Origin: Diatrype stigma
Taxonomy: Eukaryota > Ascomycota > Sordariomycetes > Xylariales > Diatrypaceae
Length of the DNA stretch: 64,000 nucleotides
Direction: 5' to 3'
Assembly (NCBI GenBank): GCA_022225965.2
Contig: JAKJXP020000072.1
Span: forward strand, 124,001-188,000
Under the pieces are notes generated by a model. It had not been told where the DNA came from. It did not search any database and saw only the letters and a program-made list of their open reading frames with translations. The position numbers and the translations under genes are program-made. This document shows positions 9,593-21,555 of this stretch, piece after piece; the stretch's first letter is position 1; the number at the start of each line of letters is the position of its first letter.

Positions 9593-12500
9593 TTAGCGCT
9601 TTCGTTGTTTCTTGTTGCGACTTCGGTCCTCTTGCTCGAGACCGCCCTCGCGATCCTTCCGCTTGGCCTTCTTCTCTAGCTCGTCCCAATCCTCGCCTTC
9701 GTCGTCTTCATCCGAGCCCTCCTCGCTAGCTTCCTCGGATGCGTTGCTGTCGTACTCCGAATCGTCTTCGCTTGACTCACTGACCTCGTCGAGTTCGGAT
9801 TCATCAACCTCAAACGCCGACTCCTCATCCTCTTCATCCTCGTCTTCCTCGTCGCTTTCGGCTTGGAGGAAGGACCAACCACCATCGACGAAGAACTGGT
9901 GAGTATCGGCCGTCACCGTCTTCATGATCGTGGGCCAGTTCAGGTTGAGAGGGCCTTCACTGTAGGCGATATCGGAAGAATCGAGCCACTCCTTGACATC
10001 TTCTAGGGACTCCACAGGGATGGTATTGATATGCACCGGTGGCCGGTTGAAGTCCTTGAAGACAAACACGAGATCGAAGTTCTTCAGGCCGAATTGCACA
10101 CGCTCCAAGTGAGCAATCTCAATATCATCGAGTGTGACAACCAAGAATGGCGGCTCGGTGATCTGGATGAGACAGTCGGTCGTAGGCTGAATGTAGACGT
10201 TGCTTCGGAAAGGAACACCATTGAAGCCGAGCTCCCGGAGAGGCATGTCGACCTCGATGCCGTCGTTCTTACCAGCTTCGGCGATCTTTTCGGCAAACGC
10301 CTTGAATTGACGGTCCAGTTCAGCTCTACGGCGACGTTCCTCCTGCTCTGCTTCGAACTCGTCTTCATCGCCATACCGGTACTTCCGCTTCCGGTTACCC
10401 GTCTCGTCGAATTGGATATCCGTGGCTTCTCTGTAGAACTGGACATCCTTGGTCTTCTTCTTGTTGCCAATGATGATGGGGTCTTTGAGGTGCACGTGGA
10501 TCACCACAATAAGTTCATGAGCACAGGGCTGGAAGAATAGATGACGAATGTTGGAGAACAACACGTCAACTCTCTGCTGCGTGCTAAGCGGTGACTGGTA
10601 ACGGATACCGTTCTGGTGTATCTCAACTTTGCCAGGAACACGCTTACCCTCCATCGCTGGGCGAATGAAGACGTTGTCCATCACAGCAGGACGTCGGTCT
10701 TGGAGCAATTAGTACGACGCAAATTTTTACATGGATGATTTATCAACTTACTTCTGATCTCCACGAGCTTTTCTTGCTCCACGACATCTTCCATGTCCTT
10801 CTTCTCCTGTTCCTTCTTGGTAGCTTCCTTCTTCATGTTGGCGATCTGCGTTGCTATCTCTTCATACCGAGCACCATCAAGAGAACGGAACGTCAAGCTC
10901 CTAACGAATTGAGCGGATGCGTCCTCAAATGGTTGGTCGTCCTTTCTGCCAACTCCCTGGCCAGGAGATAGGAAATTGATTCTTAAGTACGACCATTCGC
11001 CTTCATCGTTCTTGCTGGCATTCTTGATCGTGTGGATATGGAAAGGAACAGGTCGTCCCATAACGGGGAGAACAATGGTGCCGTTCTTCTGGTCAACGAT
11101 GATCTCGAGATTTCGAATCTTGGATGGGAACTGATTGTCTCTCTTGTATGACTCGAATTTCTTGAATTTCTTGGCCTCTGTACCATTTTGGTCACTCGTA
11201 GATTCGGCGAATCGAGCCAGACCCTCTTTTTGCTTCTTGGTGGCCAACTCTCTTTGATGCTCCCGACGCCTCTTCTCCTGGTCTTCATCTACCTGGGCGG
11301 TACGCTCGGACCTGAGTCGTGTATTTGTGATGTTCTTTGTAGCAACAGCACCGACACGGGAATCCTTTTTCTCCTTCTTGGGCGTCGGCTGCATATCTTC
11401 ATCGTCCTTGAAGAAGAATGAGGTGGCATCGAGATCAGCGGGGGCATCGCCAGTAAACACAACAGGCTCACTGTTGGTCACTCGGATGGTATCTGTGATG
11501 ACAAGAGAGTAATTTTTGCTGAGCTTGTCCTGCGGTGAAGGGTTTTCAATGTCGGTGAAGCCAGTCGTGATGCACAGCGTCATGCCGTCCTTCAGAGTGC
11601 GAGAGTTCTTGCCATTCAGGATCAATGTCGTATCCTTGGTTTCGATGCCGATGCCGTACCCAACATTCTTCAGAAAGTGCTTCTCGAGATCAGGCTTCTT
11701 GGCCTTGATGAGGGAAACAGCCTTGTGGTAAATGTCCTTTGCAACAGCACCGTCTCTTATCTCTCTCAGCACTAGGTTGTGAACTTGGTGGAGGAACTTG
11801 TAATTGGCCTCCTGGGTCTTGTTCGGGTCGACGAGGAACGTCCGCGTGATGGTAGAGCCGTATGACTTGTATCGTAAGCCCATGCCCGCAATGATGATGC
11901 CTGGATGGAGATTGTCGTCTGTGGGTTCTGCCTGGAGCTTGAGATCATATTTGCCGCCACTCTGGACAGCAGGGCCAACCAACCAATCGAGTGAGCTAGG
12001 ATCGAAATCGGAGGGGAGCTTCTGCTTATTGGGCAGTTCGACTGTCTTCCACCACTTATCGTCATCAAGCTTTTGGTCCACCTTATTGGCAAGTGCGCTA
12101 TGCTTGACCTTCTTCTCTTGATCAAGGACATCGGACATCTGGTCCAGGAAATAAGGATTCATCAGGGCTACGCAGGCTCTCGAGGCCGTTCGCATAGCGC
12201 GCAGCTCGGTCTCATCCTTGACAGAGAATGCGGCAGTGGATAAGGCAGCGGATATGTCGACCTCTTCTTCCTCTTTGCACTTCTCTTTGTAGACATTCTT
12301 CCATTCGTCGATAAACGGGCCCTTGGAGGTGTCCTTGGTGAGAATACCAACTTTTTTCTGTTCAACCCAATGTTAGATTTGTCATAGCGCAGTGAACGTA
12401 AACGGAAGGCATGACTCACGCCGGCTGCGTTGATGGATTCTGCGATCTTATTCAGCTGCTTCTCATTGGCAGCTGCATCCTTGCTTCTGACGAGCACTTC

Positions 12501-12947
12501 GATAGGGAATCGTCCTCCCTTCAACTGTTCCAAGTGCTTCGCTAAGAATAGTCAGCTATCCCGTATGCATTGGTCTATTAAAATATGCCGTACCTTTCTT
12601 TGCGGTCGTGACAATGTAGAGGGTCTCGAGGGTGAGGAGCATGAGGGTAGTCGGGAACTCGTAGCCTAGCAACCAGAACTGTTCGGGGCACATAGTTAGC
12701 AGCGGGACGTGTCGCAGGAGCGAGGACGATGAAAAACGATAATATACACGAGGGATTGTGTTGTACGTACGTGCATGGCATTGTTCTTGTGAAACTCGGG
12801 GTTCTCCTCAACTTTGCCGAGCAGAATCACGATGGAGGAGACGCCACTGAAGATTTGGTCACCGGCGCGCTTGTCAGCCTTCCAAGCATTAACAAAATGA
12901 TTGATGCGCTCTTGGAAGAGCTTGGCATCAATCTTGATGTCTGCCAT
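9593..12947 (-). CDS. spt16: FACT complex subunit Spt16 (histone chaperone)
   Basis: Five exons on the minus strand join in phase: 12947-12771, 12678-12594, 12541-12420, 12357-10752 and 10698-9593. They give 1,031 residues, close to the yeast protein (about 1,035). Spt16 with Pob3/Nhp6 forms FACT, which loosens and rebuilds nucleosomes ahead of polymerases by binding H2A-H2B and H3-H4. In order are the N-terminal lobe ([15 protein letters not shown]...), a non-catalytic aminopeptidase-P-like domain (about 180-420, including GYGIGIE), the Spt16 dimerisation domain, and a middle PH-like/Rtt106 domain ([18 protein letters not shown] at its end). A long Asp/Glu/Ser acidic tail and a Lys/Arg-rich end ([10 protein letters not shown]) close the protein. 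Start chosen: first Met before the conserved N-lobe. Donors are GTACGT, GTACGG, GTGAGT and GTAAGT. Confidence 0.95.
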
Positions 12948-15807
12948 CTTGATAGATGACCTGCGCTGCGGTCAGTTTGCGATGAAGAGGACAAACCAAA
13001 TCCGAGGCAGCGACGGCGTGATGGCTGGCGATGTGACGATGTGAAGATGCGAAAGTTGGAGAGATGGCAAAGGAAACAAAAGTGACGAAAGGAAGGGAAG
13101 CGTCCGATTAAGTTTAGCCAGTGCCACAGCTGCCAGTGGCCCAGTGGGTGATGGTCTCCACATACACCACATACAACCATCAGCAGATGTTACTTTGCTA
13201 GGAAAGTCGACTGGACAGGTACTTCGGTGCTATCCTGCGACCCCTAGCTCTAGCTGCCTAGGCTGCAGTCTAGGTGCCTAGGTTGGTAGCTTACCTATCA
13301 CCTATGTAGGCGGCTGGGCGGTAGACCACCAGACTGCCAGACTGCCAGACCACCCAAAACGCGAAGAAGCTCGGGTCCACTTTCCACCTCGCGTCTTGCA
13401 ATGGCTTTGGCTTGGCAGTCGCGCCTACTTTAATGGATTTTCTGTTTCCACGTTGCTGACCTAATCTACTAGCGCGAAGAGCCGGGCGTCAGGATTTTAC
13501 GTAAGGAAATCTCATGAACTTCAGGTAATTAATTCATCAAGCACTTCGGGATGAACTTCGGGCAATGACTCTCGTTCCCCAAATGAACCGTATTTGGCTT
13601 CAGTGATCCTCCAGTGACCAATAGTCCTCTAGCGACTCACGAAGACATAGTATCATGGCCAAGACACTGCTCTCTTGGTAGCTGCTCTTGAAAGATGACT
13701 GCAGCTTGTAAGCTCTCAAAAGGTCAGAGCATAGGCTAAGCGATACAACAGACATAGAGGTTCACTGCGACATCACCAAGGCGTTCTGGGGATGTTCTGC
13801 CTAGGGTGCATCCTGCCACGACACAGAAGGTCGTTGCAACAACATCGTACATATCCTGCGCCGAATGTTTTTGAAGGATTAAATCATCATCGTCATCCTG
13901 CGAAAACGATAGCCTGGATATGTAGGCCAGGAAAGTGATACATGGTCGAAATAGATCAGTCTCAGATGGTGTTCATGTATATAGGAATCGCTAGGTCCCC
14001 AAGGTCTAGGAAGCAGGGGCAGCCCACCAAGTTCATTATATTACACTCCTTCTTCCCTAGACATATATGATATATGCTGATCAACGGGATTGATCTCTAC
14101 GCTGTCCATTCCAAGAGCCAAAACAGGGAAGAGCGGACGACCTGATTGTATAGTATGATCAAGAATACCAATTGCCGCTGCAAAGGGAGATTTCGGGCGA
14201 GGTGAGCCTGTGGAGGATCACCGCTTATTATACGAGGTAACCCAACTACAACGGCTGAATTATTATCCCAACCGGGGGTACGGACTTCCAAGAGAATTCG
14301 TGCAGGATAATTAGACACATCAAACCGGAAAGTAACTATGAAAACAAGATGAATCATGACAGTTCAAGGCACGGGACCTATTACGAAACCACGCTGAGAT
14401 ACCTCTTCGCCAAACAAGTAGCATGTCTCATACATAGGATACCACCGTGATAGAGTGAAAATCTGAAAATCGATGCTCTAGAGTATCTCGAGATCTCTGA
14501 ATATTCCATCAGGTCCAATAGTGGTGTATAGGATGGTAAATATAATACACTTACGTATAGCGGGAAGCAACAGCACTTCGTAGCAAGTTCAGCCTCTCAG
14601 ATTTCATGGACGATAAGGTCGTTGAACAAAATTTATCTCTCGCATATCATCTAGATATGATGACTTGACACCTAGAAAATATTTCTAGTCTGTTCCCAGC
14701 ATCGTTATTATCTCACACCGCAAGGACAAGAGGACGGGCTGGGGGCGGAGGGAAGACATGATAGTAGCATTCCTTGTCAACGTGAAATTTCGCATAGAAA
14801 TCCGATCAGGAGCTTTGATGGCGTCTAGAAGGCGAGTGGATGTGAGTGCGGTGAAATAAAACACTGAGTAGTTAGTCTTCGAAGGGCTGAAGGAGCATCC
14901 AGGCTTGAAGTAGTTAGAGCGCACCCTTTCTGCCACCAATCCCGAGAAACAGGACCCCAGATGATCGAAGCTACCTCATAAACTATAACTACCTCCCCAA
15001 ATGGGAGCTTGGCAAACCTTCATTGTCTATGCATCATAGGTAAGAAGGCACCTGGTTGCCAAGTATAGCCACTCACGAGGCCTTTTTTTCACGGGCAACG
15101 CAAAATCTACATGGGTAGAACTGACTGACTGCAACTTCGCATGGCATCTCGGAGCCATGCAAAATCGTGGGGCTCTCCGGCCGAACCAACCAGAACCAGC
15201 TGTGTCTCCCGAATTGGAAATGCGGGAGCAGTTGCTTAAAGTCTTAGACTATTACCCCAGGATCCAACTTAGTTAATCGCACCAGTCACAACGCCGCATT
15301 GCCAGACCTTGACAGGTGGGAAAATCCTGGTATGAGCTACAAGTCTCTCAACCCCTGTCCCCATTTTCAAGATGCCCAATCAATGAGCCTGGCCTGTTTC
15401 AAAAGTTGGATAGCTTGATATCTCTGTGCTGGCCACTGTTACCACTATCGTGCGAATGCTCTACTAGTAGTGCTTGGCAATTGGGTATGGAGGGAGGGAC
15501 GATGGGAATCGTTCTGAAGATTGTCCACTAATCACTGATGAGACTTATTCGTCGTGACTTTTTCTAGACGCTCACCACCTTCCCCCTTTCACCCAGCCCG
15601 CTACTTGTGGAGGAGTAAAATGCAGTTTCTACTCAGTCCCACCGGCTGGCTGGCTACCTATATAAACCAGCGTGGATCGTCATGATCATCGAATATATTT
15701 CCCAGTCCGAGCAGCAGCGTGGTTGTCAACATCACTCAACTTAAGACGAACTCCCTCGCCCCTTCAAATTGGACCAATAAGGCTCAAGTCCCTTGTTACC
15801 AGTAACC
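12948..15807. other. 2.9-kb intergenic region between spt16 and the pectate lyase gene
   Basis: The divergent promoters of spt16 and the pectate lyase gene lie at its two ends. Around 13240-13360 there is a run of CCTAGG and CTGCCAGAC short repeats. I find no gene. Minus-strand frames at 14097-14357 and 14685-14939 lack family features and splice support. Confidence 0.5.
15659..15666 (+). promoter_or_regulatory. TATA box of the pectate lyase gene
   Basis: TATATAAA lies about 140 bp before the start codon, in a sensible position for a core promoter with a roughly 100-nt leader. Strong TATA boxes are common for inducible fungal secreted-enzyme genes. This is a positional inference. Confidence 0.55.
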
Positions 15808-16840
15808 ATGTTTTCCCCCGGTAACCTCGTGGTAGCCCTGACTGTCTCCGCACTGCCCGCAGTGCTCGCGTGTCTAGGCTATGAAGGCGGCCTTCCTACC
15901 CCGACCGATTCAAAGAGCCTTTCGGCCCCGATGCGGATCGCTGCCGGCCAAGTCTTCGACGCCGGGTGGGTCAAGTATGACCGGGGCTCGGGTGCTTGCG
16001 GGGAAGGTGAAGGAGGTCGGTAACCCCCCAATGGCTTTCTGGACGTTGTGATTATACTAAGACTGACGGCGGCGCATGATTAGGCGACTCCGATGCTGTT
16101 TTTCTTCTAGAGGCTGGCGCGACCCTGAGAAACGTCATCATCGGCAAAAACCAACAGGAGGGCGTTCACTGTCTCGGGGCTTGCAACCTTGAATTCGTCT
16201 GGTTTGAGGACGTCTGCGAAGACGCCATCACCATCGTGAGCATTGCTGAACCCACTAGGTACAAGTGCATAGAGTGATTATGGTGATGGCTAACTCCGCG
16301 GCAGAAAGGGGATTCTAAGGGGCAGGAGACCTGGATCGTCGGTGGTGGCGCTTACCACGCTTCGGACAAGGTCGTCCAACACAACGGTTGCGGCACGGTC
16401 AACGTAAGTCATACTTGACCCAAACACATTCTCCCCTTTTCCTGATAATGCGGGTCTTCACCTCGATTGACACTGCTAACCACATATTCTCTATGCAGAT
16501 TATCAACTTCTACGCCGAAGATTACGGCAAGGTGTACAGGTCGTGCGGCAACGTAAGGCTCTCCCTCCCCCCATCTGCGTTCTACTTGCGAAACACCCAC
16601 ACAAGGGCCGAATGCTAACACGGGAGCCTTGATGACTAGTGCGACTCGCAATGCCAGAGGAACGTCTATGTTGAGGGTACTACAGCCCGTGATGGAGGCG
16701 AGGTTGTTGGTATCAACCTGAACTACGCCGACACTGCGACTCTCAAAAACGTCTGCACCGATGCTGACCACCCCTGTGTCTTCTATGATGGTTGTGCTGG
16801 TGACTGCGAGCCTGAGAAGGTCGGATATTGCTCTGGTTAG
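15808..16840 (+). CDS. Secreted pectate lyase, polysaccharide lyase family 3
   Basis: Five exons: 15808-16015, 16084-16235, 16305-16403, 16499-16552 and 16640-16840, giving 237 residues, a normal PL3 length. A signal peptide ([21 protein letters not shown]) precedes the mature enzyme. Family marks are the segment [63 protein letters not shown], the glycine/histidine block [17 protein letters not shown], and [13 protein letters not shown] with many paired cysteines. PL3 enzymes cleave de-esterified pectin by beta-elimination with Ca2+, as a parallel beta-helix. The first donor is uncertain. GTCGGT at 16016 keeps the family's GGDSDAV, while GTGAAG at 16007 also keeps frame but drops three residues. 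A plain GTAACC at 16020 would break the frame. Confidence 0.9.
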
Positions 16841-17500
16841 GTCCCAACCCAAGGCTTCGGTAGGAGAAGGGGCCTGGTCCTTGATGTTCAATCATCTTTG
16901 GCCTGGTATAGGTATCTATCCATTGTGTATATACCGCCTTCTTTACGTGACAGACCGGCTGCTGCTGTGGCACTCAAGTAACAAGTTGTCATTTCCACTT
17001 TCCTTCTCATACGATGCGACAACCGACATGTTTCTGTGATGATGTGAAATGAAAGGAGAGAAATACAATAGCTCTTTGACTGTAACGACGGGCAGTGCGG
17101 CATCAGAGCTCCGCACAAACTATTAACGCCGATAGTTTTATACGCCACCTAACAGTCTATCTCAGGATCCAAGTAATAAGACGCGAGTCCTTTGGCGATT
17201 GTCTTTTTCGGCAGGTTATAGCAAGTGACTGTTCTACTATACGCAATCCCTCGTTGTTCTCTTTCAAGCGACTCGGTATTATTCTCCCTAGCTTTGTTAA
17301 CCCGATTCCAATACTCTTGCCCTTTCCTTTGGTCGGATGGCTTTTGCAGAACTCTCATTGTTCGTAGATCTTACATTTATAAGTCGTCTTTTTCAATCTC
17401 CAGCCTGTACGCATCACTTATTCTTCCCAACGACTTCATACTCACAAAAAGCAAACTTCGAATTACACATACTCAGTCAAGCTGCAATTGATTAGCAGAT
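16841..17500. other. Intergenic between pectate lyase and small secreted protein genes
   Basis: 660 bp, AT/CT-rich towards the right, serving as terminator flank of the lyase gene and promoter of the next gene. No other gene or clear TATA box is seen. Confidence 0.5.
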
Positions 17501-17905
17501 ATGCGCGCCACTACTCTCTTCGCACTCGTCTCCCTTTCCGCCAGCGCTGTCCTGGCCGGAGCTGGAAAAGATGCCACTAATGCGGACCTAGATGTGAGTT
17601 CATTCCTCTTCGACCCACAGACCTTCCCCCCCTCCACCTCTTCCCCCCTATCACCTTTATTTTCATCACCCGTCCTTTCCCTCTAGAATCGTGAACTATA
17701 CTGACCATTGCCACCGTACGATTAATAGAAAATGAAAGATGCCTGCAAGAACGTCGACGCAAGAGCGCACCAGGTCTGCAGTTTCCACTGTTTGGGGTGC
17801 GATGGCGAGGCTTACTCTGCTGAGTTCTACGAATGCATCGCTCGCTGCTGCTCCAAGGGTGGGAATTGGGATGCAGAATTCATGTGCGGGGCCTTCAAAG
17901 ATTAG
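17501..17905 (+). CDS. Small secreted cysteine-rich protein (effector-like), unknown family
   Basis: Two exons (17501-17593 and 17729-17905, phase 0, GTGAGT...ATAG) give 89 residues. A clear signal peptide (MRATTLFALVSLSASAVLA) leaves a mature chain of about 70 residues. Eight cysteines lie in the second exon, with pattern C-x10-C-x3-C-x2-C-x11-C-x3-CC-x10-C, an even number suited to four disulfides. I recognise no family. It has no transmembrane segment beyond the signal. It lies 660 bp downstream of, and in the same direction as, a secreted pectate lyase. Size, secretion and cysteine content match candidate plant-interaction effectors or antimicrobial small proteins, but no function is shown by the sequence. 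The regular frame and matching splice sites argue that it is a real gene. Confidence 0.75.
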
Positions 17906-19449
17906 ATAATTAGGCAGACTATGACCATATGCACCTGCATGCCTCAAGAAAGAGACACATCAGGAGGAGAGAATATCATATATAGCTAGGTTCTAGGTTG
18001 TATGTATAGCTTATATATCTACGACGCTTGAAACTGTTTTCGTTCATTTGGTGTGAAAAATCAAACTTGGCATCTTTTCCTACAGTACGCGCCACCTAAA
18101 ACAACATCGTAGCTACAAGACGGCGTCAAAACCGTATATCTACGGGTTGATGACTGCTGCTGCCATTAAAAGAAAGGAGGGGTCGACGTTGTTTGCCGTT
18201 CACGTGATCGTGTTTGACATCGTAGGTGTTGTTTGTACGACCACGAATAAGTTGTTACGTGGGCAGGTAATACAATCTTTACCGGTAGTCCCCCCCCTTT
18301 TCCGGAATTGAACCGCCGTGGAGAACGGCGGAAAGGGCACCGGATGCCTCTTACTTACGGTCCGGCCCCGCCGCTTCGGTATCCAGCTAAATACCAGGTA
18401 CCTAGGTATCTATGCACTTTCGGCGATATGCATGATCCGGTTTTAAGTTCTCCATCAAGTGATTAGTGGGAATTGATATCACCAAATAAATGCCTACTGC
18501 ACATGTACGCAATCAAGCCATATAATGAAATAAGGCTTCACTTAGTGTGACACTAAATAAATAAAAGCTGAGAAGGGGGCTTGCTGAGTGGCGCGCCAGC
18601 CGCGCCGGTCGCGGGTGTGAAAGTTGCCGAATGAACGCCCACCTCGGTACGGAGTAAGTGTGCAGGTAGGTCTTGAAATGATAGATTTCTAGGTAGGTAT
18701 CCAACAGCTCCTAAGAAAGGACTTGTCATTGTATTGGGGTGGAATGCCTATGCAAGCTACACATAGAAGAGTTTAGCATACAATGCAATCGTATGTTCTT
18801 GCATGGCCGAATGCGTGCGGTGCAGATAGCTCCATCGATGCCGCTTTCAACCGTCCAATATTAGGTTTCCAATCTCAATCTCAAGGGTCTTTCAATGGTC
18901 GTCCCTCAAGCAAGAAATCGATAGTCGGGGTATATCCTCATATTCTTATACTTTTACCCATAACCATGCGAAGAGGGCACGCGCGGGGAGCTCCCGGCAC
19001 TGCACTTCCTTCGTAAGCAGTTGAGCAGGACCAACTGAACTGACAGGGGAAAGAGGTGAAATGTAATTTTTTCCCAATTTTCCCTGCCGTCTATTTGGGT
19101 CTAGACCTAGGAAGCTGGATCAACTGGAACAACTGGATCTCCAAATTTGAGCCGTCGCAGCTGTGGAATGGTGGGCGATGTGGGTAACTCTGGGAACTCC
19201 AAGACTCGCGCCAAGATTCCGTTTGGGGGCCAGGGGCCCGGGGCCTGGGGATCGGGGGTTCTTTGTGACAGCCCTGAGCAGTCCAGACTTGCCAGGCAGC
19301 TCAGTCCAATACCTAAGTACACATAGTAGTATGAACGGCTACAACATGAGGGCTGCACGTGTAGGTACCCAACCGGCTTTACCGGTCGGTCTGGTGTCTT
19401 CTGGATGTCTTCTGGGTGTCGTCTAGGTGTCGTCTGGGCAGGCGATGCT

Positions 19450-19505
19450 CGTATGTATATAGTCGTATGTATATAGTCGTATGTATATACATACATACAT
19501 ACATG
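19450..19505. repeat. 14-bp tandem repeat plus CATA microsatellite
   Basis: Units of CGTATGTATATAGT repeat nearly three times and run into (CATA)n. The junction forms a 16-bp perfect palindrome (GTATGTATATACATAC). Confidence 0.85.
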
Positions 19506-20443
19506 TGTGTACAGTGGTACTCTGGGCAGGTAGGTACTACTGTACCGGGCCCATAAGGCCCCATGGACCCCGCTAAACAAAGCTCATGCCAAGGATAGCC
19601 CAGTCAGGCGTCTTCCAGGGATCAGGAAATTGCTTTTTCTGGGCTAGACAGAGTAAAGGTATGGACTTGCATGGGCCTCTTCATGTGGTGCGGACTTGTG
19701 GATTTTTCGATGGAGGGTCAAGGAGGGTGTTTCCGTCTTGCGCAAAACGCCCGTTACCATAGTACATGGTTAAATTGGGTAATTCCCCAGATCCCCGGGC
19801 GCTCGAAAGCCCATGCATTCCCGGGCAGTCCTGGGCAGTCCCACTGAAGCACCACCGCAGCATCGCGGTCTCGTCGGTATACTATGTTCGCATGGTGGGT
19901 GTTGCAATGTGTGAGGGAGTGCGCGCGTGTGTGGAGTGGTGTAGGGAGGTCCCAGCAGCAGCTCGTGATTACGATATACTGGGATGGGCAATGGTCTGGA
20001 ATGCTTCGGGCCTAGAGGGACAGAAGGTCCCGTACTTAATCTAATTCTGTCTACAGATACTTGGCAGCTTGGGTGGCTTTGCAATTTCTGCTGAAGAAAG
20101 GAAGACAAGGTAAATCATAGAATGCAGCATAGAGAGGAACATCTTCAAGAGTACTAAGTAGGTAAGCAGCCAATAAGCTACCTAGGTATATATTTCCTGT
20201 GTTGGACGTTCTGCGGCCCCGACATAACTAAAGCAGATGCCCGTGTTTATTCGGCACTTTGGTCACATCTGACAACTATAAACGAAGGCCCCGCCTTGGT
20301 ATGTACTTATTGGGAACTAGAGTAGCACGCTAGGCTGCCCTCATCTGAGATCTGTATTGTCGATCAGCGGACTGACCCTTGCGTGCTATCCATTGATCTA
20401 CATCTCCAACCCACTGAGGTTCATGCCTACATGCCCAGGTAGG

Positions 20444-20445
<2 letters not shown>

Positions 20446-20475
<30 letters not shown>
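20446..20475 (+). repeat. (CTG)10 microsatellite
   Basis: Ten perfect CTG units in non-coding sequence, about 1.1 kb before the kinase start codon. Likely length-polymorphic. Confidence 0.9.
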
Positions 20476-20480
<5 letters not shown>

Positions 20481-21555
20481 AGTGTCACACGCTTATGTAC
20501 CTACCCTACCACCCATCGTGCTTGCTCTTACCTTGGCCTTACTACTATAGTACGTGTATGTATCTACCACCTTACTCGCCATTGTCCATTTACCACCAGC
20601 ATCCATGATTTGCCATCTGCCTTTTGCCATCTGCCATCTAGCTGACCAACTGCTACCTAGTCCTTCTCAAAACTTGAATTCCTACTCGCCCCGTCGTCGT
20701 AGCATAGCACAGCATAACCTCCTAGTACAGCATGTGCTGGTAGATGTTGAGGCCATTCCTTCCTCTCCTCTGTCCTCTCTCCTCGACCTTATATTCTCTA
20801 TCCTACATCCTATATCCTATATCTACCAAATCAGGTGCTCCCACCTGCTAATTCATCCCCGGCCCCATCCCATCCCCATCCCCACTGCCAGCAGACCCGG
20901 ACAGACTGGCGCTCAACTGATTCGTATGACGATCGCGGTCGTGTGCGATTGGGCCAGCCCGACTGAATTCCGTAAGAGCTAAAATTTCTCTAGCCGTCCA
21001 ATCGTTCCGAGCCGCGAGTCCGTCACTTGGCTTGCTCTGGTCTTCTTACATTCAACACCCATCTTCTATGCCCTCGAAAGTCCCTGCTACTTGTCCACTA
21101 GCGTAGTGTTCATCCTCGACGTTTTGTCCAACGTTAGATAGTCAATTTTCAATTTTCTTTTCATCTTTGATGGTTGTGAGCCCTCGAGTCTGGTAGCTCC
21201 TCCCGCAGCTCTGGTCCTGGACTCGAACGCCAACGTGACGTCGTGCGACCGCATGGGCCCTGAAACCCGCCCGCAGAAGAAACAGTTCCCTACCCCCCGG
21301 CACTGTACGAGAACGAGAACGCGCCGTCTTCGTCGAGTTGCATGCCTCCCATCGCTACCCACGACTATACCATTCATCCGAAGGAATTCTCGTCTCGACT
21401 ACCTGGCCTTGTTCTTGCGCTCCTCGAAATCTCCGATCACCCAATCTTCGAATGACGGCGTGACTAAGGTTGATTTAGTTACCTTCTTCAAGTTGAAACT
21501 TCAAACAATGTATGGAATAAGACAAGCCCCGAATCACCCTATATAGGCAAGAAGT

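Larger units (their letters stand above)
17906..21555. other. 3.6-kb gene-free region upstream of the sln1-like gene
   Basis: I find no supportable gene. Contents are a GC hairpin (CCGCCGT-GGAGA-ACGGCGG near 18312-18330), a 14-bp tandem repeat at 19450-19494, a (CTG)10 array at 20446-20475, and a pyrimidine-rich stretch at 20530-20900. The last 1 kb is probably the promoter and long leader of the kinase gene. Plus-strand open frames here, such as 20554-20982, look like low-complexity chance frames. Confidence 0.5.

Noticed and set aside
14097..14939. Two minus-strand frames of 84-86 codons between spt16 and the pectate lyase
   Set aside because: No recognisable composition, signal peptide or splice partners.
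20554..20982. 142-codon plus-strand frame before the kinase gene
   Set aside because: Pyrimidine-rich low-complexity translation (Pro/Ser/Leu/His). More likely leader or promoter DNA.
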